The notes beneath the pieces were generated by a model. The model saw only the letters and a program-made list of their open reading frames with translations, was not told the DNA's origin and searched no databases. From contig JAFTQM010000066.1 of NCBI GenBank assembly GCA_017462755.1, forward strand, positions 1 to 38,006: DNA of 38,006 nt, written 5' to 3'. This document shows, one piece after another, positions 1-7,826 of this stretch. Made by a program: the position numbers and the translations under genes. Each line of letters begins with the position of its first letter. Position 1 is the stretch's first letter. This DNA is from Lachnospiraceae bacterium. GTDB lineage: Bacteria > Bacillota > Clostridia > Lachnospirales > Lachnospiraceae.

Positions 1-352
1 AATAATAAAATAACCGATTTTTGGAAAAAGCTTTCAATCTGTCTTGTATACAAACTGCCCCCGGCCAATTCAAGTCCTGCAACCATTCCATTAATTGAAT
101 TAAATGCGGTGATAATTCTTCATCGGATTTTTCTGCCAAAATCAATGCCTTCTGCAATGTTTTCTCCATTGCTTTATATTGATGAAGCGCTTCGTTGAGT
201 ACGCCGACCTTATCCTTCAAGTCGATATTTTCACCATACAGGCGCATATAATCTTCGGTAACTTCCTTAAAAAACTGATCCACATCCCTCTTATCGTAGC
301 CCAGACCGCCGGACTTAAAGGATTTGTTTTGCAATTCAATCGGTGTAAGCAT
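1..352 (-). CDS. divIVA: DivIVA N-terminal domain joined to a DUF5071-like segment, 3' end outside window
   Basis: Residues 1-75 match the DivIVA/GpsB membrane- and pole-binding head: an MLTPIELQNKSF start, GYDKRDVDQFF, a short coiled coil, and MEKTLQKALILAEK. DivIVA normally continues as a long charged coiled coil. Here, from about residue 76, the open frame instead reads SDEELSPHLIQLMEWLQDLN, then WPGA and a LKAFSKN segment, which looks like DUF5071 (family marked by an EWLQDxNWP core). The frame stays open for 117 codons to the window edge. The ATG has an AAGGAGG site, and ylmH lies just upstream, the usual place for divIVA. The DivIVA call for the first 75 residues is firm. The DUF5071 assignment is from memory of the family pattern. 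The join could be a real rearrangement or an assembly end. Confidence 0.8.
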   Translation of the reverse strand, partial: MLTPIELQNKSFKSGGLGYDKRDVDQFFKEVTEDYMRLYGENIDLKDKVGVLNEALHQYKAMEKTLQKALILAEKSDEELSPHLIQLMEWLQDLNWPGAVCIQDRLKAFSKNRLFYY

Positions 353-379
353 ATCATTTCCTCCTTCACGTTATTGTAT

Positions 380-1171
380 CTAAACATATTTCTCAATTGT
401 AATATTCGTTTTTCCCTTTTTCGTCAGTGTACCCTGCTCCTTGAGGATGAATTTCCCGTAGCCTCGGACAGATATGGTATCTCCCGGCTTGACCGGATGG
501 CTGTTGGAAAGAATCTCTCTGCCGTTTACAAATACCTTGCCTCCAAGCACCAGATTACTCAGACTGCTTCGGGAAGCACGAAAGGCGGCACTGATGACCG
601 CATCGAGCCGCAGAGATGCTACTGAGGCATGAATGACCTCAAAGCTCCGCTCCTGAATCTGTTCTTCTGCCGAAGAAAGGGACGCTTTGACAGTCGTATG
701 ACGAATCCGGTCCAGCGTATCGCAGATAAAGGCTCCTATCAGAGTATCACAAAACAAATAAGCTGCATCGTCCTTCAAAATAATATCTCCGGTCTTGCAG
801 CGGTCAATGCCCAAATTTAAAATAGCGCCCAGATAGTCCCGATGTGTCAGTTTTTCTGCAAACCGGGCATTCGCCGGAACAATTTTCACACAGCAGACCG
901 GATATTCCGACCGGTATTCCTCTGCTGCAATTTCATGGCAGTGACTGCTTTCCTGCTCGCCATGAAAACAAAGCATGACACGCTCTGCACCGTCACAGCC
1001 GCCGTACAGAGAATAGGCGACCGGCGAAAGCTGCCGTTCCATGCTTTTTACAATGCTTTGCTCGTTCAGATTTAAAAAATCCGTATAAATACAAGTGTTT
1101 TTGAAATAAGCTGATTTCGCAAGCTCTTCCATATGCTTGCGAAAAATCAGCTCTTCTTTGTTGGTATCCAT
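380..1171 (-). CDS. ylmH: YlmH family RNA-binding S4-domain protein
   Basis: This 263-residue protein has the YlmH layout: an N-terminal alpha/beta region (about 1-90), a middle domain containing HRDYLGAILNLGIDR, and a C-terminal S4 RNA-binding domain (about 185-245) with RLDAVISAAFRASRS and GKVFVNGR. Characterised relatives bind ribosomes or stalled-ribosome complexes, and the gene sits in the dcw/sepF neighbourhood of Firmicutes. The ATG has a GGAG site six bases upstream. It lies between sepF and divIVA in the same direction with short gaps, so it is probably co-transcribed with them. Length and motif order are normal for the family. Confidence 0.9.
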   Translation of the reverse strand: MDTNKEELIFRKHMEELAKSAYFKNTCIYTDFLNLNEQSIVKSMERQLSPVAYSLYGGCDGAERVMLCFHGEQESSHCHEIAAEEYRSEYPVCCVKIVPANARFAEKLTHRDYLGAILNLGIDRCKTGDIILKDDAAYLFCDTLIGAFICDTLDRIRHTTVKASLSSAEEQIQERSFEVIHASVASLRLDAVISAAFRASRSSLSNLVLGGKVFVNGREILSNSHPVKPGDTISVRGYGKFILKEQGTLTKKGKTNITIEKYV

Positions 1172-1183
1172 TTTTAACTCCGT

Positions 1184-1789
1184 TTAAAAATTTCGGTTAA
1201 TTGTCGGAACTTCAAATCCATTCTGCTTAATCATATCCAGATAATCGCCGGAAATGTCGACATTCTCCGGAGAAATGATGAATATGTAATTTGAAATCTG
1301 ATGCAGCTTTCCATTGGCAGCATACACCGCGCCGGAAATAAAATCCATCACTCTCTGTGCCAATTCTACATCAAAGCCTTCCAAGTTGATGATAGTAGCC
1401 TTACCTGCCAAAAGTACATCACAAATATCCTGCGAATCTTCAAAGCTGGTTGGCTTCATTACACGAATTCCCATACCTGTCACCGTATTGCCGCGAAGCG
1501 GAACTACCTTAGCCGGTTTTTCTGCCTTTGCAGCACGTTCCTTTCTAAGATCATTTAAGTTAGTCGTGTTCTGACGACTCTCCTCTTCGGTATCCTCCTC
1601 CGAATAACTTCTGGATGCTCTGGTGTTTGTCTGTTGCTCTGCTTTTCGTTCCAGGCGCTCTGCACGCTCTGTGCGTCTCTGCTCGCGCGCGCTGGTCTGC
1701 GCTACATACTCTTCGTATTCATCGTCATCATCTTCATCCTCATCGTTTAAATGAAGAGAATTAAGAAAACTTTTCAAAAAATTTGCCAT
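1184..1789 (-). CDS. sepF: Cell division protein SepF
   Basis: SepF tethers FtsZ filaments to the membrane and bends them at the septum. The 201-residue product starts with a short amphipathic segment (MANFLKSFLNSLHL) suited to membrane binding. An acidic and charged low-complexity linker follows (about 15-95). The conserved SepF core (about 97-185) contains GMGIRVMKPTSFEDSQDICD, then a GKATIINLEGFD segment and the FISGAVYAANG stretch. An AGGAG site precedes the ATG. It is flanked by yggS and ylmH in the canonical Firmicutes order. The linker is unusually rich in Asp and Glu at residues 16-28, which is probably a disordered spacer. Confidence 0.95.
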   Translation of the reverse strand: MANFLKSFLNSLHLNDEDEDDDDEYEEYVAQTSAREQRRTERAERLERKAEQQTNTRASRSYSEEDTEEESRQNTTNLNDLRKERAAKAEKPAKVVPLRGNTVTGMGIRVMKPTSFEDSQDICDVLLAGKATIINLEGFDVELAQRVMDFISGAVYAANGKLHQISNYIFIISPENVDISGDYLDMIKQNGFEVPTINRNF

Positions 1790-1804
1790 AATAACCGCTC
1801 CTGT

Positions 1805-2512
1805 CTATTTATTATAATTGCGTTCTCCAAAAATTCCGGTACCTACCCGTACCATTGTAGCGCCCTCCTCGATGGCAATCTCATAATCTCCGGTCATGCC
1901 CATGGAAAGCGTCTCCATACAAATATTATCAATGTTTTTTTGTTTGATGTCAACAGCTAATTGTTGCATTTTGCGAAAATATTTTCGATTTTCTTCCGGA
2001 TTTTCCGTAAATGGTGCAACCGTCATCAGTCCTTTCACACGCAGATGCGGAAACGCACTCAACTGCTTAGCAAATGCAGGTGCTTCCTCCGGCAGAATAC
2101 CATATTTGGATTCCTCCGCAGCAATATTGATTTCAATCAAAATCGAACAAAGAATGTCCTGCTTTGCGGCTTCTTTTTCGATTTCCTCCGCCAGACGCAG
2201 GGAGTCCACCGAATGAATCATGGCAGCTTTTCCTATTACCTGTTTTACTTTGTTGCGCTGCAAATGCCCTATCATATGCCAAGAGATATCCTCCGGCAGC
2301 ACCGGCTCCTTCTCTAAGATTTCCTGCACCTTATTTTCACCAAATACGCGCTGTCCGGCATCGTAAGCCTCCTGCAGCATCAAAACCGGTTTGGTCTTGC
2401 TGACCGCAATCAGGGTAATGTCCTCCGGATTGCGTCCGGCGCGTGCTGCTGCCTCTTTGATCTTTTTTTGTACCATATCGAGGTTTTCTGAAATGTAATT
2501 TGTCTCTGTCAC
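1805..2512 (-). CDS. yggS: YggS/PROSC family PLP-binding protein
   Basis: This is a 235-residue single-domain PLP-binding protein of the YggS/YlmE/PROSC family, which keeps pyridoxal phosphate homeostasis and has no firm catalytic role. The PLP lysine lies in LIAVSKTKP (Lys39). Other family signatures are GENKVQEI, WHMIGHLQRNK, and near the C-terminus LSMGMTGDYEIAIEEGATMV and VRVGTGIFG. The start is GTG, supported by AGGAG eight bases upstream. Placement directly before sepF is typical of Gram-positive division clusters. Confidence 0.95.
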   Translation of the reverse strand: MTETNYISENLDMVQKKIKEAAARAGRNPEDITLIAVSKTKPVLMLQEAYDAGQRVFGENKVQEILEKEPVLPEDISWHMIGHLQRNKVKQVIGKAAMIHSVDSLRLAEEIEKEAAKQDILCSILIEINIAAEESKYGILPEEAPAFAKQLSAFPHLRVKGLMTVAPFTENPEENRKYFRKMQQLAVDIKQKNIDNICMETLSMGMTGDYEIAIEEGATMVRVGTGIFGERNYNK

Positions 2513-2526
2513 GTTACCTGCTCCTT

Positions 2527-3939
2527 TTAATAAATAATTGACGAATTGATGACGGTTTCTGCATCCAGAGCAATGTGGTCATATACGGAGATACCACGAC
2601 TGGTATCCTTTTTTATAATGACATACTGCTCGTTAGACTCAATCCGTTCAATTCTGCGGAACTGGGCATATCCCTTGTTAACACAATATACCCCCTCCAA
2701 TTCACCGGTCATATTGATTGGAATTACTTCATCCGTAACCATTCCTGTCGTCTCATCGGTTTTCTGGGACAAAATCATCGTTCCTAACGGAATGTCTTCT
2801 TTTTCGATATATGCATAATTTTCGTCCCGATAAAAAATCTCCGTAGCATTAAATTCAAAAAATGGTTCTCCGGTCTGGGTGTCATAGGTTACCAGTGTAA
2901 TACCAAGACTCGTTGCAGAGTCGCCACCCATCGTCAGGCAATTGAGCGGAATCAGATAAAACTCCCGGTTGGCAATCGCAGACTGCGGTATCTTTAAGCC
3001 CGAAGCATCCTTTAATACCAGCTCCAGAGTCAGAAAACGGTCTGATAAATAATTGACCATATATCTGGACATGGAAATTTGCATGTAATATTCACTGCCC
3101 TTAATAATAAATTCTACCGGAGCGGTCAAGGTAAAATCATCCTCTAAAATAGTAAACTGAAGCTGCGTATATTCCTGCAGACTGACATACTGCTCCATGG
3201 TAAGCAGACAGGTAATCTGCCAGTCATCCGAGGTAACCAGCTTGTACACCGCATCCTGTACGGCAACCGGTGCCAAGGTACGCAGTGAATTGCTGACAAA
3301 GGCTTCATTGTCCCAAATCGAAGACTGAATCATGTCCGTGGTCAGTCCGTCATAAGAATCGCTGATATAGCTGACCACTCCTGCCTGCTCGGAGTTTACA
3401 AACTGAAATGCCGTGGTAATTCCGTTGGAATCAACAATCTCCTGCATCTGATTCAGCAGCTTTTGGTCGGATAATTCACTGATTTTGCCGGAAAGCTTCT
3501 CCTTCAAATCATATATCGACTCGAAATTGCTTCCGGAATATTCGTTGGTAAACGCAGAAATATAACGTTTCATCTCAAGCATATCATCCGCAGTAAAATC
3601 AATCACCGAATCCGCGCCCAGCATATCATAAACGCTGCGATTGGCATCAATCGAACAAATTGTCGCGTTTTTCTTGACCCGACTGCCGTCTGTTATGTAA
3701 TAATTGATATATCCGGCAGCATCCGCATAGTACAGCGTTTCCTCACGGGTAATTACACCGTTCAGGGTAATATTCTGAGCCAAATCCTCCTGTATTACCT
3801 CATAAAGAGAAATGGATTTTTTATGTGAGGAATAAATAATACTTGCGCCAAGATATACAACAATAAAAATGAATATTAAGGTGCCGATATTCAATTTTAC
3901 TCTCTTTTTCATTTTTACAACTTTTTGATTTTCTGCCAA
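2527..3939 (-). CDS. HlyD-like periplasmic-adaptor-type membrane protein
   Basis: The 470-residue protein has a basic N-terminus and one transmembrane helix (about 17-37, IGTLIFIFIVVYLGASIIY). A large extracytoplasmic part follows. Residues 45-95 resemble the biotinyl-lipoyl-like hairpin of HlyD adaptors (GVITREETLYYADAAGYINY then GSRVKKNATIC). No ABC transporter or outer-membrane partner lies nearby. As first gene of the sepF/divIVA operon it may serve the division site rather than export, which is inference. The start is TTG at 3939, chosen because GGAG sits seven bases upstream. The alternative ATG (MKKRVKLN) has no visible ribosome site. Confidence 0.75.
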   Translation of the reverse strand: MAENQKVVKMKKRVKLNIGTLIFIFIVVYLGASIIYSSHKKSISLYEVIQEDLAQNITLNGVITREETLYYADAAGYINYYITDGSRVKKNATICSIDANRSVYDMLGADSVIDFTADDMLEMKRYISAFTNEYSGSNFESIYDLKEKLSGKISELSDQKLLNQMQEIVDSNGITTAFQFVNSEQAGVVSYISDSYDGLTTDMIQSSIWDNEAFVSNSLRTLAPVAVQDAVYKLVTSDDWQITCLLTMEQYVSLQEYTQLQFTILEDDFTLTAPVEFIIKGSEYYMQISMSRYMVNYLSDRFLTLELVLKDASGLKIPQSAIANREFYLIPLNCLTMGGDSATSLGITLVTYDTQTGEPFFEFNATEIFYRDENYAYIEKEDIPLGTMILSQKTDETTGMVTDEVIPINMTGELEGVYCVNKGYAQFRRIERIESNEQYVIIKKDTSRGISVYDHIALDAETVINSSIIY

Positions 3940-4022
3940 AGTAATTCTCCGTTCTGCAGCAACAATTACAAAAATGGGATTTCTTTTGGGGCTGCAATTT
4001 GAAATATTCTCTCTACTTAGTT

Positions 4023-4051
4023 ATTATACTAGGGAACAGAGGCTTTTGCAA
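4023..4051 (-). promoter_or_regulatory. Sigma-A-type promoter of the division operon
   Basis: On the minus strand TTGCAA (4046-4051) and TATAAT (4023-4028) are separated by exactly 17 bases. The site lies about 80 bases upstream of the TTG start at 3939 and would drive the HlyD-like gene, yggS, sepF, ylmH and divIVA. Confidence 0.75.
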
Positions 4052-4173
4052 ATAAATAATCTACTCTTTTAAAAAAAGACAAGGATAAAAACGTAAATTC
4101 TTTGCATAATTTGCGATTTGGTGGTAAGACTAACAACAGACCCGAAAAGAATTTTTCAGAAACGAGGTAGATT

Positions 4174-4374
4174 ATGAAAATAGTTGATATTATTGCATTA
4201 CTTTTAATTTTGATTGGAGCAATTAACTGGGGACTGATTGGATTTTTCAGCTTTGACCTTGTTCGTGTGCTCTTCGGTAATATGTCGATTCTTTCCAGAA
4301 TTGTCTATGCACTGGTAGGTATCGCCGGCATTTATGGTTTGAGCTTCTTTGGACGCATCAAGAACAATATGTAA
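4174..4374 (+). CDS. DUF378 family small membrane protein
   Basis: This 66-residue protein has two hydrophobic helices (about 4-28 and 40-58) and the DUF378 pattern: IALLLILIGAINWGLIGFF, then DLVRVLFG and a YALVGIAGIYGL segment. It is likely an integral membrane protein of unknown function. A GAGG site lies six bases before the ATG. It is one of only a few plus-strand genes here and stands alone between the division operon and a convergent ATPase gene. Confidence 0.9.
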   Translation: MKIVDIIALLLILIGAINWGLIGFFSFDLVRVLFGNMSILSRIVYALVGIAGIYGLSFFGRIKNNM

Positions 4375-4397
4375 TGCGTGAGAATGCCGCAAAAATA

Positions 4398-4422
4398 AGG
4401 CTGCCTAAAAGCTAGGCAGCCT
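4398..4422 (-). terminator. Rho-independent terminator of the P-loop ATPase gene
   Basis: A perfect 10-bp stem (AGGCTGCCTA / TAGGCAGCCT) with a 5-base loop lies between two convergent genes. On the minus strand it is followed by TTATTTTT, so it best terminates the ATPase gene. The plus-strand side lacks a T-run and would stop the DUF378 gene less efficiently. Confidence 0.85.
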
Positions 4423-4438
4423 ATGTATTGTGTCAGGT

Positions 4439-4858
4439 TTATAAGGATACAACAACGTACTTCTTTGCGTTTTCAGGAAGTTCATCTGCGTTCTTCGATA
4501 CACTGATAACAAAATCAACCTCAAACTTACTGGTAATGGTCTCTAATTTTGCAATAACCGCTTCGATATCGGAATCGTCGGTGCATGCAATCTTTAAGAA
4601 GCTGTCCAGATAAATTTTTTCCAAATCATGATCCTGCGAAATCAATCCACACAGGAAACCTAAAAATTCCTCTGGCTCTTCTACACAGTAATCTCTTACG
4701 TTGATTAAGCGTACCTTGTTGTTCAGCTCGTACATATGCTTGGTACTCTTATCAAGATATACGAGATTACCCTTTGCCTCTAATACCTCTGCATTTACCT
4801 TGTCCAGCAGAATCTTTGTCTTTCCTTTTCCTTTTTCACCTGCAATAATCTGTATCAT
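4439..4858 (-). CDS. Small P-loop ATPase-like protein, function unknown
   Basis: The 139-residue protein begins MIQIIAGEKGKGKTK, a Walker A P-loop (GEKGKGKT, residues 7-14). The rest is compact alpha/beta with a possible Walker B-like strand (KIYLDSFL) and no recognised sensor or transmembrane helix. Homologues in Lachnospiraceae are often labelled 'twitching motility protein PilT', but it lacks PilT's further domains, so that name is doubtful. The ATG at 4858 is chosen over an upstream in-frame start because AAGGAGG sits directly before it. It has its own promoter and terminator, so it looks monocistronic. Confidence 0.7.
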   Translation of the reverse strand: MIQIIAGEKGKGKTKILLDKVNAEVLEAKGNLVYLDKSTKHMYELNNKVRLINVRDYCVEEPEEFLGFLCGLISQDHDLEKIYLDSFLKIACTDDSDIEAVIAKLETITSKFEVDFVISVSKNADELPENAKKYVVVSL

Positions 4859-4891
4859 AGTAGTGCCCTCCTTGACGATGTTGATATTTAT

Positions 4892-4920
4892 ATTATAGTA
4901 TATACGACGAAAAAAAACAA
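4892..4920 (-). promoter_or_regulatory. Promoter of the P-loop ATPase gene
   Basis: On the minus strand TTGTTT (4915-4920) and TATAAT (4892-4897) are 17 bases apart, about 35 bases before the ATG at 4858. The -35 box lies inside the descending arm and T-run of the preceding terminator. Confidence 0.65.
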
Positions 4921-4950
4921 CCATTATTTATAAAAATAAGGTTGTTTTTT
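4912..4950 (-). terminator. Rho-independent terminator of the wall/shape operon
   Basis: An 11-bp stem (4912-4922 with 4940-4950) is extended by a bulged A and six more A-T pairs around a 4-base loop. On the minus strand the descending arm runs into eight T residues. It lies immediately after the carboxypeptidase stop and closes the long mre-min-rodA operon. Confidence 0.85.
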
Positions 4951-4953
4951 AAA

Positions 4954-5961
4954 TTAGTTTTCAGACAATTCCATTGTAAGCAATGCAGTCATTTGGGTAT
5001 ACAGTGATTCCTTGTTCTTCGCACCAAAAACACCGGACAGATAGAGCTTGTTGTTACAGCTGCTGGCAAGAATCAGACAATCTCCCGCAGCACCGGTGCT
5101 TCCGGTTTTGCCGCCTAATACCTGAATTTGCACCGGAGTCTCACACATACCGTTCAAATACATATTGGTTGCCTCAAACGGAAGCTCAGCTGCTTCGCCG
5201 GACGCTGTCTCATATTTTACAACATAAAAGCTTTGACCGATAATTTCTAAAAATTCCGGATATTTCATACATTCCCGCATAATCAGATACAAATCATAAG
5301 CAGTCGTTTTGTGCTCTTCCTCATGCAATCCATGCGGATTGACAAAATGAGTATGTGTTGCCCCCAACGCGCTTGCTTCCTGATTGGCAAGCTCCATAAA
5401 TGCTTCGGTGTCGCCCGAAATCGCTTCCGCGAGAAGAACTGCCGCATCATTACCGGAATATACCATTAGAGCATTCAAAAGGGTTTTGACATTGACCTTA
5501 TCGCCTTTTTTGAAGCCGCAGAGCTGGGCTCCGTATTTGGTTATACCTGCATTATCGGCAGATACGGTTATCACCTTGTCCAAATCGGCATATTTTAATG
5601 TCATAAGTGCGGTTAACAATTTGGTCGTACTGGCCGGATAAACGGAGGTGTAGCAATTTTTAGCAAAAAGAACCTCGTTATCCGTTATATTAAATAAGAA
5701 GGCTGCATTTGCTGAAATATCTGTATTTGCCTTTCCTTCCTCAAGCTCCGTCTCCAGCGGTACTGCATAGTCCGCAGAAAGCAGCTCAAGCTCCGATAGC
5801 TCCGGTGTGATTGTATTGCTTTGCAGCACATAGGCCGGAGTAATCGAAATCTCACATTCCGGTGCCGTATCAAAGGTAAAATAGGTCGGAACCTCTTCTA
5901 CCTTGCCGGTACAGCCGGTCAGCAAAACAGCAAGCAGCCCGATAAGAATCGATTTTTTCAT
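4954..5961 (-). CDS. D-alanyl-D-alanine carboxypeptidase, lipoprotein (S11 family)
   Basis: This serine-type D,D-carboxypeptidase trims terminal D-Ala from peptidoglycan stem peptides. All three penicillin-binding motifs are present: S-T-T-K (Ser111), S-G-N (169) and K-T-G (285), in YPASTTKLLTALM, VYSGNDAAV and GGKTGSTGAAG. The start at 5961 gives a lipoprotein signal, MKKSILIGLLAVLLTGC, with lipobox LLTGC (Cys17), so the enzyme is probably membrane-anchored outside the cell. An upstream in-frame start would overlap mgsA and spoil the signal. The ATG follows the mgsA stop by one base, implying translational coupling. At 335 residues it lacks the long C-terminal tail of DacA/PBP5 types. Confidence 0.9.
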   Translation of the reverse strand: MKKSILIGLLAVLLTGCTGKVEEVPTYFTFDTAPECEISITPAYVLQSNTITPELSELELLSADYAVPLETELEEGKANTDISANAAFLFNITDNEVLFAKNCYTSVYPASTTKLLTALMTLKYADLDKVITVSADNAGITKYGAQLCGFKKGDKVNVKTLLNALMVYSGNDAAVLLAEAISGDTEAFMELANQEASALGATHTHFVNPHGLHEEEHKTTAYDLYLIMRECMKYPEFLEIIGQSFYVVKYETASGEAAELPFEATNMYLNGMCETPVQIQVLGGKTGSTGAAGDCLILASSCNNKLYLSGVFGAKNKESLYTQMTALLTMELSEN

Positions 5962-5962
5962 C

Positions 5963-6358
5963 TTATCGATATGCCTCACGCCATTCCAAATCACCACGAT
6001 CCAACGCCTTAATCAACAGCTCTGCCGTTGCCAGATTGGTCGCCAGCGGAATGTTGTGCATATCGCAAAGCTGAACGACATTATTCACATCCGGCTCGTG
6101 GGATTTTTGAGTAATCGGATCACGCAGGAAAATTACAAGGTCAATTTCATTGTGTTCAATCTGGGAACCCATCTGCTGCTCTCCACCCAGATGACCTGCG
6201 AGATACTTGTGTATATTCAAATTGGTAACCTCTTCAATCAATCTGCCCGTGGTTCCGGTTGCGTAAATTTCGTTTTTTGCAAGAATACCACGATATGCGA
6301 TACAGAAATTCTGCATCAATTTTTTCTTTGCATCATGTGCAATCATACCAATTTTCAT
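5963..6358 (-). CDS. mgsA: Methylglyoxal synthase
   Basis: The enzyme converts dihydroxyacetone phosphate to methylglyoxal and phosphate, a bypass of lower glycolysis. The 131-residue product has the family motifs: MKIGMIAHDAKK at the N-terminus, ATGTTGRLIEE for phosphate binding, HLGGEQQMG, and LVIFLRDPITQKSHEPDV. The ATG at 6358 has GGAGG seven bases upstream; a TTG two codons earlier is too close to that site. The gene sits between rodA and the carboxypeptidase, an arrangement common in Lachnospiraceae although the metabolic link is unclear. Confidence 0.95.
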   Translation of the reverse strand: MKIGMIAHDAKKKLMQNFCIAYRGILAKNEIYATGTTGRLIEEVTNLNIHKYLAGHLGGEQQMGSQIEHNEIDLVIFLRDPITQKSHEPDVNNVVQLCDMHNIPLATNLATAELLIKALDRGDLEWREAYR

Positions 6359-6382
6359 TGTCAAACCTCCATTCTGCAGTTA

Positions 6383-7531
6383 TTATAATTCTTCTTTTGT
6401 TTTTGGTTTTAATTGGAGGCTTACATTCATCAGCACACCAACCATCATATAGTTTCCAAGTAGCGAGCTTAAGCCGGAGCTTGTAAACGGTAACGGAATA
6501 CCCGTATTCGGGAACAATGAAGTATTTACACATACATTAATCACCGTCTGCACGGCAATCATTGCACCGATGCCGCCGGCAATCAAGGTTCCCAACTGAT
6601 CCTTTGCGCGAATCGCGGTACGAAACGCACGAATTACAAAAAATACAATCAGCCCCAACAGCACACAGCCGCCGATAAATCCATAAGCCTCAGAAATAGC
6701 ACTAAAAATAAAGTCACTTTCAATGGCAGGAAGATTCGCACAAAGCATATTGGAAGCATCGGCTCCCTCGGTTAAAAACTTTCCGGTCAAGCCTCCGGAA
6801 CGAATCGCTTTGGCGGCATTCTCCTGTTGCCACATCAGATCCGGATACAAATCCGGATATTTTAACGCCAGAATTCGTTTTTGCTGATACGGATGCAGTA
6901 ACACCTGAAAATCCTGCTGGATATACCACCACAAGCCCAGAATTGCCGGAATTGCCACTAAGAGCAACGGAATAATAATCTTGTAGGTCAGACCGGACAA
7001 AAACACAATGGATACAAATACCAGTCCCAACGCAATCGTAGTAGATAAGTCCGGCTGCTCCAAAATCAAAACCAGCGGAAGTGCGGATAATATACACAAA
7101 ACAAGCAAAAACGGAATCTTGTTCAGCTTCTTATGAAACTTTGCCAAAATCGCTGCCCAAAATAAAATCAAAAGCAGCTTGGAAAATTCAGAGGGCTGAA
7201 TCTGACCAATCTTCGGCAGAACCAACCAGCGCTTCGCGTCATAGTATGCCTTTCCAAACAATCTTGTCGCTACTAAAAGCCCCAAATTGAACAAATACAA
7301 TATAATATAAAATTTGCAAATCAGATGATAATCAATCAGGGAGAGGATTAATGCAACTACAATGCCTAAAACAATACCAAAAATCTGTCGTTCATAGAGC
7401 TTGTCCACCGGGTCCTGCAATACTTCAATTACCGTCAGACCAATAAAGCTGATTAAAAACACGACAAACAAGGCAGGTACATTGTAGTAGCGGAAATCAT
7501 ATTCCTGAAAATTAAATATTTTTTTCAACAT
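6383..7531 (-). CDS. rodA: Rod-shape SEDS glycosyltransferase RodA
   Basis: RodA polymerises lipid II during cell elongation together with PBP2. The 382-residue sequence is a polytopic membrane protein of about ten helices with SEDS signatures: WLVLPKIGQIQPSEFSKLLL, a VLILEQPDLSTT segment, and near the C-terminus NTGIPLPFTSSGLSSLLGNY. The last two regions are characteristic of FtsW/RodA. Position after minCDE and in the same operon as mreBCD and PBP2 supports RodA rather than FtsW. The ATG is preceded by AGGA at a normal distance. Confidence 0.93.
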   Translation of the reverse strand: MLKKIFNFQEYDFRYYNVPALFVVFLISFIGLTVIEVLQDPVDKLYERQIFGIVLGIVVALILSLIDYHLICKFYIILYLFNLGLLVATRLFGKAYYDAKRWLVLPKIGQIQPSEFSKLLLILFWAAILAKFHKKLNKIPFLLVLCILSALPLVLILEQPDLSTTIALGLVFVSIVFLSGLTYKIIIPLLLVAIPAILGLWWYIQQDFQVLLHPYQQKRILALKYPDLYPDLMWQQENAAKAIRSGGLTGKFLTEGADASNMLCANLPAIESDFIFSAISEAYGFIGGCVLLGLIVFFVIRAFRTAIRAKDQLGTLIAGGIGAMIAVQTVINVCVNTSLFPNTGIPLPFTSSGLSSLLGNYMMVGVLMNVSLQLKPKTKEEL

Positions 7532-7544
7532 GCTTGCTTCCTAA

Positions 7545-7811
7545 TTATTTACGACGCATTCCTTTAATCGGAATATTTGCGTACAGAGAAGGTCCGCCAT
7601 TGCTGCTCTCTGTATCGCTATGGTTTACTTTGATATCAAGTCCGTCCTTGTCGATTTCAACATAACGACTCAGCACTTCGATAATATCATTTTTAATGTT
7701 TTCTATTACCTCCGGTGTGCATCCCGCACGGTCTGCGGACAAAACAAACATCAGTCTGCTTTTTGCCACATCGCCGGAAGCTTTTTTTCTAAAAAGATCT
7801 GCAAATGCCAT
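7545..7811 (-). CDS. minE: Cell division topological specificity factor MinE
   Basis: MinE stimulates MinD ATPase and drives pole-to-pole oscillation, confining MinC inhibition to the poles. The 88-residue protein has the expected two parts: an N-terminal MinD-contact region containing AKSRLMFVLSADRAGCTPEV (about 17-36) and a C-terminal dimerisation region with IEVLSRYVEIDKDGLDIKV. An AAGGGG site precedes the ATG. It follows minD by about 15 bases. Clostridia often carry MinE, unlike Bacillus, which uses DivIVA/MinJ. This genome has both MinE and a DivIVA head. Confidence 0.93.
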   Translation of the reverse strand: MAFADLFRKKASGDVAKSRLMFVLSADRAGCTPEVIENIKNDIIEVLSRYVEIDKDGLDIKVNHSDTESSNGGPSLYANIPIKGMRRK

Positions 7812-7826
7812 CGGTGTGTCCCCTTT

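Noticed and set aside
179-625. Plus-strand open frames across the first kilobases
   Set aside because: They overlap divIVA and ylmH on the other strand, have no ribosome site and show no protein family pattern.
4439-4858. PilT twitching-motility ATPase
   Set aside because: Only a P-loop is shared; the protein is far too short and lacks the other PilT motifs.
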